A stretch of DNA of 29,970 nt. Source: Deltaproteobacteria bacterium (GTDB taxonomy: Bacteria > Desulfobacterota > Syntrophia > Syntrophales > Smithellaceae). Of the stretch, positions 1 through 7,941 are shown piece by piece (the stretch's first letter is position 1; each line of letters begins with the position of its first letter). Where the stretch lies: contig SBEK01000023.1 in the NCBI GenBank assembly GCA_009668925.1, positions 1 to 29,970 on the forward strand. Direction: 5' to 3'. The position numbers and the translations under genes are program-made. Under the pieces are notes generated by a model that did no database searches, was not told where the DNA came from, and worked only from the letters and a program-made list of their open reading frames with translations.

Positions 1-2
1 CG

Positions 3-284
3 ACTGTATATTCGATAAAATTTCCCCAGGGCACCTATCTTCTTTCCTTCGCCGGGGATGAATGGACCAGTGCGATGGGGGAGGAGCCCGACGCCGATAT
101 AAAGATCAACACAACGCCGGAAACTCTGGCCACGTTCACCACCGTACCCCGCGCCGAGCGCGGGGAGATTTTTGAATCCCTGCGGGTGGCCGGAGCACCG
201 GCACGGATCAATGAATTTCGGAAAATTTTCCGAGTGCCTGAAGGCGACGAGAAACACGTCCATAAAAAAAACACGAAGGGATAA
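3..284 (+). CDS. SCP2-like protein, C-terminal part (5' end outside window)
   Basis: The reading frame is open from the left edge to the TAA at 282-284, so the real start lies upstream. The 93 visible residues contain ADIKINTTPETLATF followed by a short helical stretch and a closing LRVAGAPARINEFRKIF segment. This is the pattern of the C-terminal half of an SCP2 (sterol carrier protein 2-like) domain, where a strand and a TPE helix cap precede the low-complexity G-x-(I/L)-x-(V/I)-x-G element. SCP2 domains bind hydrophobic acyl or lipid ligands. The gene ends 8 nt before the flavin oxidoreductase and is probably co-transcribed with it. The family call is by eye on a fragment and is tentative. 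The internal ATG at 75 is unlikely to be the start because the similarity extends upstream of it. Confidence 0.5.
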   Translation, partial: TVYSIKFPQGTYLLSFAGDEWTSAMGEEPDADIKINTTPETLATFTTVPRAERGEIFESLRVAGAPARINEFRKIFRVPEGDEKHVHKKNTKG

Positions 285-292
285 ATAATAAA

Positions 293-1420
293 ATGAATGA
301 ATTATTCGGTGAGAGTCATATCCATCATATGATTTTGTCCAACCGCTTTGTACGGTCGGCGACCTGGGAAGGAATGGCCGCCACTGACGGCGCCGTGACC
401 CCGAAGCTTTGCCGGACCATGGCCGCGCTGGCTACGGGCGGCGTGGGATTGATCATCAGCTCCCACGCTTACGTAAGCCCGGAAGGCCAGGCCGGCCCGT
501 GGCAATTGGGCATCTACAAAGATGATCTGATCGCTGGTTTGAAAGAAATGACCGCCGCGGTCCATGTGGCGGGCGGGAAGATCGTGGCTCAATTGGCCCA
601 TGCCGGCCAGGCGGCCGCCGCAGCCGTGAGCGGGCGGACACCGCTTGTGGTTTCCGATTTTGACGGGCTCATGAACTCGCCGCGGCGGGAAATGACGGCG
701 CCGGATATACAGCATATTATAACGGCTTTTGCCGATGCGGCCGCAAGGGCGAGATCGTCAGGATTCGACGGTGTTCAAATTCACGCCGCGCACGGCTATC
801 TCCTCAATCAATTTTTATCCCCCGCCTTTAACCGGCGCCGCGACGATTACGGCGGTCCTTTGGCGAATCGCACCCGGATCATTATTGATGTGCTTCGGGC
901 GGTCCGGGAAACCGTCGGGAGCGATTTCCCCATCCTGGTCAAAATGAACGGTCAGGATTTTATCGAAAACGGATTAACGCTCGCGGATTCGCTGCAGGCG
1001 GCCGAACTCCTGGCCGCTTTCGGCGTCGATGCCATTGAATTAAGCGGCGGCATAGTCGGAAGCCGAAAATTGATGCCCAGTCGCACGGGCATCAATTCGG
1101 TGGAATCCGAAGCCTATTTCCGGGAGGAAGCGCGGGCCTTTAAAAAACGAATTCCCGTCCCGCTGATCCTGGTGGGCGGCCTGCGGTCATTGGAAGTGGC
1201 CGAGGGCCTTATGGAAGAAGGCGCTGCCGATTACATTTCGATGTGCCGGCCTTTCATCAGGGAACCAGGCCTGATCAACCGCTGGAAGGCCGGCGACCGC
1301 CGAAAATCGACGTGCTTATCGGATAATCAATGTTTCACTCCCGGGCGCGAGGGGAAAGGGATCTATTGCGTCGTTCTGGAACGTGAACAGGCAAAGAAGA
1401 AGGAGAGCCGAAATGATTGA
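293..1420 (+). CDS. Old Yellow Enzyme-family NADH:flavin oxidoreductase (FMN TIM-barrel only)
   Basis: This 375-residue protein is a single FMN-binding TIM barrel of the OYE/2,4-dienoyl-CoA reductase family, which reduces activated C=C bonds of enones, enoates or enoyl-CoA. The family landmarks are QLAHAGQ (100-106), the catalytic pair in HAAHGYLLNQFLSP (H164 and H167), the RRRDDYGG loop (181-188), and a phosphate-binding LILVGGLRS (291-299). Dienoyl-CoA reductases continue for about 300 more residues into a 4Fe-4S and FAD/NADPH unit. This protein stops right after a cysteine tail, C341, C347 and C359, which resembles the start of the cluster-binding motif but lacks the usual C-x2-C-x3-C spacing. 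Its last 8 nt overlap the start of the next gene, a 4Fe-4S protein that could supply electrons. The substrate is unknown; cytoplasmic. Confidence 0.88.
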   Translation: MNELFGESHIHHMILSNRFVRSATWEGMAATDGAVTPKLCRTMAALATGGVGLIISSHAYVSPEGQAGPWQLGIYKDDLIAGLKEMTAAVHVAGGKIVAQLAHAGQAAAAAVSGRTPLVVSDFDGLMNSPRREMTAPDIQHIITAFADAAARARSSGFDGVQIHAAHGYLLNQFLSPAFNRRRDDYGGPLANRTRIIIDVLRAVRETVGSDFPILVKMNGQDFIENGLTLADSLQAAELLAAFGVDAIELSGGIVGSRKLMPSRTGINSVESEAYFREEARAFKKRIPVPLILVGGLRSLEVAEGLMEEGAADYISMCRPFIREPGLINRWKAGDRRKSTCLSDNQCFTPGREGKGIYCVVLEREQAKKKESRND

Positions 1421-2489
1421 TGAAGCATACCAACTGCTGTGCGAGGAGATGGCCCGCCGCGGGGGGCGCTATCCGGGGAAGGATATCCCGGAGTTTTATG
1501 CCCTGGCGGAGGAACTGTTTACACCGGAGGAAGCGGGGATAGCCGCGTCGATGAACTCCAAGATGAGCACTGCCCAGACGATCGCCCAGAACTTGGGAAA
1601 ACAGACCAAAGACGTCGAGGCCATCCTCGAAGGGATGTGCGACAAATCTTTATGCATGTCCGTGAACAGAGAGGGTGTCCGCTTTTATATCGCCGTCCCG
1701 TTTGTTCCCGGCATCTTCGAATTCCAATTCGCGCGGGGGAAGTTCACGGAGAAGGACCGCCGGATCGCCCATCTCATCCATGCCTACAAAACGGCTTTTG
1801 ACCAGATGACCCCTCCTCCGGAGCGGGCCGGTTTCCCGAAGAATAGAGTCGTCCCGATCCATGAGACGATACGGGCGGAATCGAAAGTGCACACTTTTAA
1901 TCAGATGAATGACTATCTGGAAAAGGCTGATCCCATCGCTGTGTATACCTGTTTCTGCCGTCATGAGGCCAAACTCTTGAACGAAAAGGACGACTGCGGC
2001 ATGCCGATGGAAGTCTGCATGCTCTTCGGCGACGGCGCCCGATTCTTTATCGAGCGTGGCGTCGCGCGACAGGTGACAAAGGAGGAGGCGAAGCAGGTTC
2101 TCCGGACATGCGCCGAGGCCGGTCTGGTCCATGCGGGGCTCAATGTGCAGAATCTCGATTTTATCTGCAACTGTTGTTCGTGCCATTGCATGATCCTGAA
2201 AGACGCCCTGGGCCAGCCCAAACCGGGACTGGCCCTCTCTTCCGGCTATCAACCCCACATCGATCCCGAAATGTGCACCGGCTGCGAAGCCTGCATGGGC
2301 CGATGCCCGGCCAAGGCGATGACCATGCCCGAACTTCTTCCCGTCATCGATAGGGACCGTTGTTTCGGATGCGGCGTCTGCGCGGTGGGCTGTCCCATGG
2401 AGGCGATTGTGATGACGGAAAAGGAGGAGGTTCCGATCCCCCCGCTAGGCAGGAAGGAATTGCAGAAGGCCCTTGGTTCAAATGACTAA
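1413..2489 (+). CDS. Multi-cluster 4Fe-4S ferredoxin-domain protein
   Basis: This 358-residue cytoplasmic iron-sulfur protein probably carries electrons. The N-terminal third (about 1-130) looks like a winged-helix domain without cysteine motifs. The middle has two cysteine groups, C180/C182 with C195/C202, and a dense C-x-C-C-x-C-x-C run (252-259). The C-terminus holds a classical 2[4Fe-4S] ferredoxin: C288, C291, C294, C298 and C317, C320, C323, C327, each set ending in Cys-Pro. The ATG at 1413 is chosen because AAGGAGAG lies just upstream; a longer frame exists from 1383 but lacks a comparable site. The start overlaps the stop of the OYE gene by 8 nt, which implies translational coupling and a working pair. 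A degenerate copy of its N-terminal region lies at 8339-8503. The exact family role is not known to me. Confidence 0.85.
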   Translation: MIDEAYQLLCEEMARRGGRYPGKDIPEFYALAEELFTPEEAGIAASMNSKMSTAQTIAQNLGKQTKDVEAILEGMCDKSLCMSVNREGVRFYIAVPFVPGIFEFQFARGKFTEKDRRIAHLIHAYKTAFDQMTPPPERAGFPKNRVVPIHETIRAESKVHTFNQMNDYLEKADPIAVYTCFCRHEAKLLNEKDDCGMPMEVCMLFGDGARFFIERGVARQVTKEEAKQVLRTCAEAGLVHAGLNVQNLDFICNCCSCHCMILKDALGQPKPGLALSSGYQPHIDPEMCTGCEACMGRCPAKAMTMPELLPVIDRDRCFGCGVCAVGCPMEAIVMTEKEEVPIPPLGRKELQKALGSND

Positions 2490-2518
2490 GGCAACTCAAA
2501 CTTTCAAAGGAGGATGAA

Positions 2519-3295
2519 ATGGCAAAGGTTAAATTCGAACAGATTGGTGCGCTGGGTGTCATTACGCTTACGGACACACCTCTGAATCTGCTGGGCAATG
2601 AACTGGCAAAAGATTTAGGCGACGCCGTGGGAAAGGCGGGCGAGCGTCATCTGCGGGGATTGATCCTGAAAGTGGACGAGGGCAGTTTTTCTGCGGGCGC
2701 CGACGTGAGTATTTTTCTGGGCATGAGCCCCGCAGCCGCCAGAGAAAGATTCACGGGATTTCATGCCCTCTTGCATACCATCGAAGCGTTTCCATTTCCG
2801 ACTATGGCTGCCGTCAAAGGATTTTGTTTTGCCGGCGGATTGGAGATTGCGTTGGCTTTCGATCTGATTTGGGCGGCGGAAAATGCGTTATTCGGACAGG
2901 TCGAAGTAACGATCGGCGCTCTGCCCTTCGGGGGCGGTGCCCAGCGGCTGGCGGCTCGCGCCGGGGTTAATCGCGCCAAGGAAATCGTTCTTGGCGGTCG
3001 CATCATCCCGGCTAAGGATTTCGAGAGATGGAATATCATCAACCGGCTGCTGCCGGAAACGGAACTTAACGGAAAAGCTATGGCCTATATGCAGAATTTG
3101 GCGGACAACGGCGCAACGGTTGCCCTCGGATGCTCAAAGCGGATTATCAATACTTATGCAGAAAAGGGATTGGCCGAGGCTGATCGTTTAACTCTTGAAC
3201 TGTCCCCCCGCATTTTTGAAACAGAGGATCTTCCGCTGGGCGTAAAATCGTTCCTGGAAAACGGACCAGGCAAAGCCCGGTTTATCGGGAAATAA
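2519..3295 (+). CDS. Enoyl-CoA hydratase/isomerase (crotonase) family protein
   Basis: This 258-residue protein has the usual length and fold markers of the crotonase superfamily, which acts on CoA thioesters through an oxyanion hole. Hole-forming segments are visible at FSAGAD (57-62) and FCFAGGLE (102-109). Both acid/base glutamates of typical enoyl-CoA hydratases appear to be present: E129 in GQVEV (equivalent to Glu144 of the rat enzyme) and E155 in AKEIVLGG (equivalent to Glu164). Hydratase activity is therefore plausible, although ring-opening or isomerase members share the fold. The start is fixed by AAAGGAGG six nt upstream of ATG. It follows the OYE and 4Fe-4S genes by 29 nt in the same direction, which supports a CoA-thioester substrate for the cluster. 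Confidence 0.88.
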   Translation: MAKVKFEQIGALGVITLTDTPLNLLGNELAKDLGDAVGKAGERHLRGLILKVDEGSFSAGADVSIFLGMSPAAARERFTGFHALLHTIEAFPFPTMAAVKGFCFAGGLEIALAFDLIWAAENALFGQVEVTIGALPFGGGAQRLAARAGVNRAKEIVLGGRIIPAKDFERWNIINRLLPETELNGKAMAYMQNLADNGATVALGCSKRIINTYAEKGLAEADRLTLELSPRIFETEDLPLGVKSFLENGPGKARFIGK

Positions 3296-3418
3296 ATGAC
3301 GTGAAGCATGCCTGAAGAGAAAGCCATCAGAAATGTTTTCTTAACAGACTTTGATCGATCGTTTTTTTAGTAATTTTCAAGAACCTCAGGTGGAAAAGCA
3401 AGGAGGAAATAAATCACC

Positions 3419-3499
3419 ATGGTCGAAAAGCCTGGGATTACTCCGCCCCTGAAAGATGCCAAGGCCTTAAGGAAGGCTGTCCAGGCTAGCTGGATTTAA
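3419..3499 (+). CDS. Short ORF with strong ribosome binding site (26 codons), function unknown
   Basis: A 26-codon frame (begins MVEKPGITPPLKDAK, ends QASWI) starts at ATG 3419 behind an AAGGAGG at 3400-3406, one of the best ribosome binding sites in the window. It lies in the 251-nt gap between the crotonase and the molybdopterin oxidoreductase genes. No signal peptide, cysteine pair or known leader-peptide feature is visible. It could be a small protein, a leader peptide, or the surviving start of a deleted gene. The last option fits other remnants in this cluster. The rest of the gap (3296-3399, 3500-3546) shows nothing else I can support. Confidence 0.35.
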   Translation: MVEKPGITPPLKDAKALRKAVQASWI

Positions 3500-3546
3500 C
3501 AAAATTTAAAAACCGGTCGGCCTGAATTTTAGTAAAGGAGCGTATC

Positions 3547-5790
3547 ATGAAAGAATGGAAGAAGACGACTTGCGCAATATGCGGTATCCGCTGCAATCTT
3601 GAAGTGAATGTTGAAAACAACCGTATTGTCAAGGTCCGCCCCGACAAGGACAGTCCGGTCAGCGAAGGATACATCTGCCGAAAGGGCATGAACGTCGCCT
3701 ATCATCAGCACAATGCGGACCGGCTGCTGTACCCGTTAAAGAGGGAAGGAAACAAGTTTGAACGTATCAGCTGGGATCAGGCCATCGCCGAGATCTCGGA
3801 AAAACTCAAAAAGCTCCTTCAGGAGCACGGGCCGCGGTCCCTGGCTTCGATGGTCGGAGGCGGGGAGTTCAACTTCTACCCGTGGCGTTTCCTGATCGGC
3901 TTTGTTGACGCGCTGGGGTCGCATTACCATTACTCAGCCGGCAACCAGGAGTTTGCCGGCCGGTATTGGGCGCATGGGCTGACATTGGGAAGCCAGCTTC
4001 TGGAGGTGGTGCCTGATTATAAGCATACAGAAATGATGATGGTTTTCGGTTGGAACGGGATGATGAGCCATCAAATCCCCCAGGCCAGGAAAGTACTGAC
4101 CGGAATCTCCAAAGATCCGAACAAACTGCTGATCGTAATCGACCCGAGGCGTTCCGAAACGGCGAAAATAGCGGATATTCACCTGGCCCTGCGGCCGGGT
4201 ACAGATGCTTTGCTTTTGAAATCGATGATTGCCATCATCCTTCGGGAGGGCCTGTATAACCAGGAATACATCGACAAGCACGCGAGCGGCTTCCAGGAGA
4301 TGCTCCCCTGGTTCGCCGGATTTGACGTGAAGGCGGCGCTCAAAGTCTGCGAACTGGAGTATGACCAGGTGCTTCTTGTCTGTCGGGAATTCGGTAAACG
4401 TCAGTCCTGCCTGCGTGATGATCTGGGCATCCTGATGAACCGACACAGCGCCTTTGTATCCTATCTGCTCGTGGTGTTACTGGCGATCTGCGGACGCATC
4501 GGCGTGCCGGGTGGAAACTACCTTGTAGGCGAGAAGATCTATTCGGATCCGAATGACCCCAAAACGTGGAGAACAGCCGTGACCGATATCCCGGCCATCG
4601 CGGGGACGTTCCCCCCCAATGTAATGCCGGAAGAGATCGTAAGCGATCGTCCCGACCGGATCAGATCCGTCTTCGTCCTCGGCGCCAATCCCTTACGGTC
4701 TTATGCGGATACGACCGCCTATGAAGACGCATTCGGACGGCTTGATCTGCTGGTGGTCGCCGAGATCGCCATGAGCGAGACCGCTAAGTTGGCCCACTAT
4801 GTCCTGCCCTGCCGGTCAACTTACGAATCCTGGAGCCCGGCGGACGCGATTATCCCCTCCACAGCCAACAAGGGATTTCTGGAGGTCATTAACCGGATGA
4901 GACGACCTGTTGTCGAGGTTGAAGGAGAGCAGAAGGAACCGGGAGAGATCTTCACCCTCCTGGCCGATGCCATGGGTCTCATTCCCGTTCTGCCCGACTC
5001 GCTATACCAGGCCGCCGGAAGCGGCAGCCTGGGGGCATACCGCGATGCGCTGACAGGCTACATCATGGAGCATCCCGAGACCATGAAGATGGCGCCATTC
5101 ATTGTCGCCAAAACACTGGGCAATGCCCTCGGTTCCGCTCAACTGGCCAATTATTTCGCCGGTTTATTGCAGCGTTCCCGGATGAAGCAAGAAGAGGCGG
5201 TAAGGGTGGGCTTCGATGTCGGACCGAACCAGGGGCTGGCCCTCTACAAAGCCACCATCGATCACCCGGAAGGCGTGCTGGTCGGCAAACAGGATATCGG
5301 GAAAAATCTTGGCCGCGTGGCCACAAAGGACGGCAGGATCAGGATTCATGCTGCAGAGGTGGAAGCCTGGATACAGGGAATCAAGCCTGATGAAGAAGAA
5401 AAACGGCTGATAATGGATGCTGAATTTCCATTGCTCCTGATGGCCGGACGCCACATGGACATGAATGCCAATACGGGTATGAGGGATCCCGCCTGGAACA
5501 AAGGCCGGCGGCCCTGCACTTTGGCAATGCATCCGGCGGATGCGGAGAAATACGGGTTTTCCGATGGACAAACGGTGAAGGTTATCACCGAGGCGGGCGA
5601 AGAAACCATCGAGGTAGAGGTGACCGAGGATGCGAGAAAAGGTCAGGTCATTATTCCGCACGGATTTGGTTTGGTCTACGACGGCGTTAAATACGGCGCT
5701 AACGTTAACCGATTAACAAAAAACACGAACCGAGACTTTGTCGGCACGCCGATGCACCGCTACGTGCCCTGCCGGGTAGAAGCGGCATAG
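3547..5790 (+). CDS. Molybdopterin (Mo/W-bisMGD) oxidoreductase, cytoplasmic, DMSO-reductase superfamily
   Basis: This 747-residue catalytic subunit belongs to the DMSO reductase/formate dehydrogenase superfamily. The N-terminus binds one 4Fe-4S cluster: C9, C12, C16 and C44 (C-x2-C-x3-C-x27-C), followed by RKG as in family members. Cofactor-contacting stretches include the VIDPRRSETAK region near residue 200 and the GANPL segment in the second half. The C-terminal 130 residues form the molybdopterin dinucleotide-binding barrel (LLLMAGRHMDMNANT onward, ending in HRYVPCRVEAA). There is no twin-arginine signal, so it is cytoplasmic. There is no in-frame TGA, so no selenocysteine; I could not assign the metal ligand. 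TAAAGGAG precedes the ATG. The adjacent FmdE-like, DUF2284 and Fe-S flavin genes suggest a soluble redox complex. The substrate is not predictable from sequence. Confidence 0.9.
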   Translation: MKEWKKTTCAICGIRCNLEVNVENNRIVKVRPDKDSPVSEGYICRKGMNVAYHQHNADRLLYPLKREGNKFERISWDQAIAEISEKLKKLLQEHGPRSLASMVGGGEFNFYPWRFLIGFVDALGSHYHYSAGNQEFAGRYWAHGLTLGSQLLEVVPDYKHTEMMMVFGWNGMMSHQIPQARKVLTGISKDPNKLLIVIDPRRSETAKIADIHLALRPGTDALLLKSMIAIILREGLYNQEYIDKHASGFQEMLPWFAGFDVKAALKVCELEYDQVLLVCREFGKRQSCLRDDLGILMNRHSAFVSYLLVVLLAICGRIGVPGGNYLVGEKIYSDPNDPKTWRTAVTDIPAIAGTFPPNVMPEEIVSDRPDRIRSVFVLGANPLRSYADTTAYEDAFGRLDLLVVAEIAMSETAKLAHYVLPCRSTYESWSPADAIIPSTANKGFLEVINRMRRPVVEVEGEQKEPGEIFTLLADAMGLIPVLPDSLYQAAGSGSLGAYRDALTGYIMEHPETMKMAPFIVAKTLGNALGSAQLANYFAGLLQRSRMKQEEAVRVGFDVGPNQGLALYKATIDHPEGVLVGKQDIGKNLGRVATKDGRIRIHAAEVEAWIQGIKPDEEEKRLIMDAEFPLLLMAGRHMDMNANTGMRDPAWNKGRRPCTLAMHPADAEKYGFSDGQTVKVITEAGEETIEVEVTEDARKGQVIIPHGFGLVYDGVKYGANVNRLTKNTNRDFVGTPMHRYVPCRVEAA

Positions 5791-5820
5791 AGCACGGAAT
5801 TGATAATGGGCAGTCACGCA

Positions 5821-5880
5821 CTTTGATCAACACTCGCCACCTGCGGGTGGTACGTGCCCTGCCGGGTAGAGGCCGTTTGA
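5821..5880 (+). pseudogene. Remnant of a second molybdopterin oxidoreductase 3' end
   Basis: Positions 5851-5870 repeat exactly the 20 nt at 5761-5780, which encode the last residues of the oxidoreductase just upstream. In the same relative frame the repeat reads YVPCRVEAV and then TGA, against YVPCRVEAA and TAG in the intact gene. The 30 nt before the repeat are weakly similar to the intact gene with small insertions. The copy is 90 nt downstream and its stop codon directly abuts the ATG of the FmdE-like gene. I read it as the scar of a deleted or decayed paralogous copy, rather than a functional site. Confidence 0.65.
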
Positions 5881-6474
5881 ATGAACATCTGTACTTACTC
5901 TTTTGAAGAGTATCTCCACCTGGTGAAGTCTTTTCATGGCCATCTGGCGCCGGGTTTAATCGTCGGCGGATTGATGGTTGATCTGGCCATGAAACATCTT
6001 CCGGAGGGCGAGTTTTTTGATGCCGTCTGCGAAACACCGGTGTGTCTGCCCGACGCCATACAGATCCTGACGCCCTGCACGATCGGGAACGGCTGGCTCT
6101 CCATCGCTCCCTTCGGTAAATTCGCCGTGACGCTTTATGAAAAATACACAGGCCATGGCGTGCGGGTGTATCTGGATATTTTAAAACTGGATGCCTGGCC
6201 GGAAATCCGTGCCTGGTACCTCAAAAAAAAGAAGAAGAGCGAGCAGGATCCGGATGAGCTTCTCAGACAGATCAAAGAAGCCGGTCATGGCCTTTTCAGC
6301 ATTCAGAACGTGCGGGTTTTGCCGGAAAAAGTCCGCCGGAAGAAAATGGGGCCGGTGGACGTTTGTCGGGCCTGCGGCGAGGCCTATCCGATGCGCGATG
6401 GCGACAAGTGTCTGAGCTGCCGGGGCGACACGCCTTATAAAGATGTGGTCGTCACTAATAAAATCAGAATGTGA
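5881..6474 (+). CDS. FmdE-family protein with C-terminal zinc ribbon
   Basis: This 197-residue protein begins with the FmdE signature, a FHGHLAPGLIVGG helix region (18-30), named after subunit E of molybdenum formylmethanofuran dehydrogenase. It has an internal TPCTIGNGW segment (64-72) that is typical for the family and a C-terminal zinc ribbon formed by C162, C165, C177 and C180. In bacteria FmdE homologues commonly sit beside molybdopterin oxidoreductases and may help deliver or insert metal or cofactor; that role is inferred. The ATG at 5881 touches the TGA of the upstream remnant and has only a weak ribosome site, which suggests it was once coupled to the lost upstream copy. A degenerate second copy of its 3' end lies at 7115-7229. 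Confidence 0.85.
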   Translation: MNICTYSFEEYLHLVKSFHGHLAPGLIVGGLMVDLAMKHLPEGEFFDAVCETPVCLPDAIQILTPCTIGNGWLSIAPFGKFAVTLYEKYTGHGVRVYLDILKLDAWPEIRAWYLKKKKKSEQDPDELLRQIKEAGHGLFSIQNVRVLPEKVRRKKMGPVDVCRACGEAYPMRDGDKCLSCRGDTPYKDVVVTNKIRM

Positions 6475-6503
6475 GCAAGGAAGAATGAAGAGGTGAACAG
6501 AAA

Positions 6504-7046
6504 ATGAATAGCAACGATCTGAAAAAATATTGCGACCATGCCGTTGCGAAAGGATTTACCCAGGCCCAACCGATTGACCCGGCAAGCGTCGTCACGGCGC
6601 CCTGGGTCCGGTTGAAATGCCAGTTCGGCTGCCCGGGTTACGGCTTGAGTTATTCCTGCCCGCCGCATACGCCGACGGCGGAAGAGACAAGAAAAGTCCT
6701 TGATGATTACGAATCGGCCATTCTCTTGCATCTCGAAGCGCCGAAGACGCCCGGGCGCAGGGAACAAGCCGCCCGGTTGATGGACGCCCTGGTCGAACTG
6801 GAAGGGCAGGTTTTCAAGGACGGGTATTATAAGGCCCTGGCGTTTCTCTCCGGCCCCTGTGGAGCATGCAAGGAATGCGCGAAGATCAAGAATGAACCCT
6901 GCCGTTTCGGACGCAGGGCAAGACCTTCCATGGAATCATGCGGCATTGATGTTTTCCGGACGGCGCGAAACAACGGCTTTCCGATTCATACGTTGAAAGA
7001 AAAGTCGGAAACGCAAAATAAGTATTGCCTGCTGCTTGTGGAATGA
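6504..7046 (+). CDS. DUF2284 cysteine-rich metal-binding protein
   Basis: This 180-residue protein matches the DUF2284 (predicted metal-binding) pattern. An N-terminal CQFGCPGYGLSYSCPPHTPT stretch (39-58) is followed by a second cysteine set, CGACKECAKIKNEPCRFG, and a third in the SMESCGIDV segment. At least seven cysteines suit one or two Fe-S clusters or bound metal. The function is not established. It recurs next to corrinoid, molybdopterin and Fe-S enzymes in anaerobes, consistent with its position 29 nt after the FmdE-like gene. A GAGGTGA site lies upstream of the ATG. Soluble, with no signal peptide. Confidence 0.85.
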   Translation: MNSNDLKKYCDHAVAKGFTQAQPIDPASVVTAPWVRLKCQFGCPGYGLSYSCPPHTPTAEETRKVLDDYESAILLHLEAPKTPGRREQAARLMDALVELEGQVFKDGYYKALAFLSGPCGACKECAKIKNEPCRFGRRARPSMESCGIDVFRTARNNGFPIHTLKEKSETQNKYCLLLVE

Positions 7047-7114
7047 TCGGTTCATCATCCGCAAAGCACATGCCCGACCGCCCTGTGGACCATTGACCAG
7101 AAGGAAAGCCGCCG

Positions 7115-7229
7115 GGTCTGCGGGGAGTGCGGGAAAGATCCCGAGCGCAAAGAAGATAGAGTCTGATTTACCGGGGCGACACGCCGCACGGAGATGGGGG
7201 TTGCCGTCCCTAATAAAAATAAAAATTAA
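7115..7229 (+). pseudogene. Degenerate second copy of the FmdE-like zinc-ribbon 3' end
   Basis: The segment parallels 6370-6474 of the intact FmdE-like gene. The first knuckle VCGEC (7115-7129) matches VCRAC. Fifteen nt are identical (6420-6434 and 7171-7185). The end reads VAVPNKNKN plus TAA where the intact gene reads VVVTNKIRM plus TGA. In the copy the second knuckle is lost: its cysteine codons are changed and an in-frame TGA and a frame shift break the reading. It fills the 195-nt gap between the DUF2284 and the iron-sulfur flavoprotein genes. It is a decayed paralogue fragment and unlikely to make protein. Confidence 0.65.
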
Positions 7230-7241
7230 GGAGGAAGAATC

Positions 7242-7814
7242 ATGAAGGTTGTCGGGTTTGTCGGAAGTCCAAGAAAAAAAGGGAACACGACCAGTATCGT
7301 CAGCGAGGTTTTGCGGGGCGCGTCCGAAGCGGGCGCGGAAACGAAGATATTCAATATCAACGAATTGGGCATCCGGGGATGCCAGGCCTGTTACAAATGT
7401 CTGACGCCGGAAGGAAAATGCGCGCAGACCGACGGCATGACGCCGCTTTATGATGAAATCGTAAGCGCCGACGCCGTCGTCTTCGGGACGCCGGTCTTTA
7501 TGTTTCAGATCACGGGTCAGATGAAGACATTTATCGACCGGCTTTTTGCCCTAATGTATCTCAAGGATGGTCAGCCGGGCGCGTTCAGAAACAAAATCAG
7601 GGGGAAAAAGGCCTTAACCGTTTATTCCCAGGGACAGCCGGAAATCGGCTCGTTTGCCTCCTCCTTCGATTTGAATGAAGGCGTTCTTGCTTTCCTCGGT
7701 TTCAAGGTCGGCGGGCGCATTGTGGCGGGAGGCATGGCGAACCTGGATTCGGCAAAAAATAACCGGGAGGTTATGGATAAGGCCTATACAGCGGGTGTTG
7801 AACTGCTGAAGTAA
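7242..7814 (+). CDS. Iron-sulfur flavoprotein / NADPH-dependent FMN reductase family
   Basis: This 190-residue flavodoxin-fold protein has the FMN phosphate loop GSPRKKGNT (8-16) and, after the second strand, the cysteine motif C47-x2-C50-x2-C53-x6-C60. This is the compact 4Fe-4S motif of archaeal and anaerobe iron-sulfur flavoproteins, which move electrons between ferredoxin and acceptors. The segment FGTPVFMFQITGQMKTFIDR (81-100) is the usual second flavin-contact region. AAGGAGGAAG precedes the ATG. It is probably an electron carrier for the upstream redox enzymes; cytoplasmic. A related motif recurs in the two-domain protein at 26780-28159. Confidence 0.9.
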   Translation: MKVVGFVGSPRKKGNTTSIVSEVLRGASEAGAETKIFNINELGIRGCQACYKCLTPEGKCAQTDGMTPLYDEIVSADAVVFGTPVFMFQITGQMKTFIDRLFALMYLKDGQPGAFRNKIRGKKALTVYSQGQPEIGSFASSFDLNEGVLAFLGFKVGGRIVAGGMANLDSAKNNREVMDKAYTAGVELLK

Positions 7815-7941
7815 TACCCATTATAAATTAGAGCGATATCTTTGTCGGCGGCGTCGTTTTCTCTTTGCTGCATTCGGTATTCTCTTTGATCGAGAACCGG
7901 AGCAGGAGGGGGCGGCAGCGCCGCTGGAGGAAGGACAAGCG

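Noticed and set aside
3547..5790. Possible selenocysteine in the molybdopterin enzyme
   Set aside because: No in-frame TGA occurs before the terminal stop, so no recoding signal is needed.
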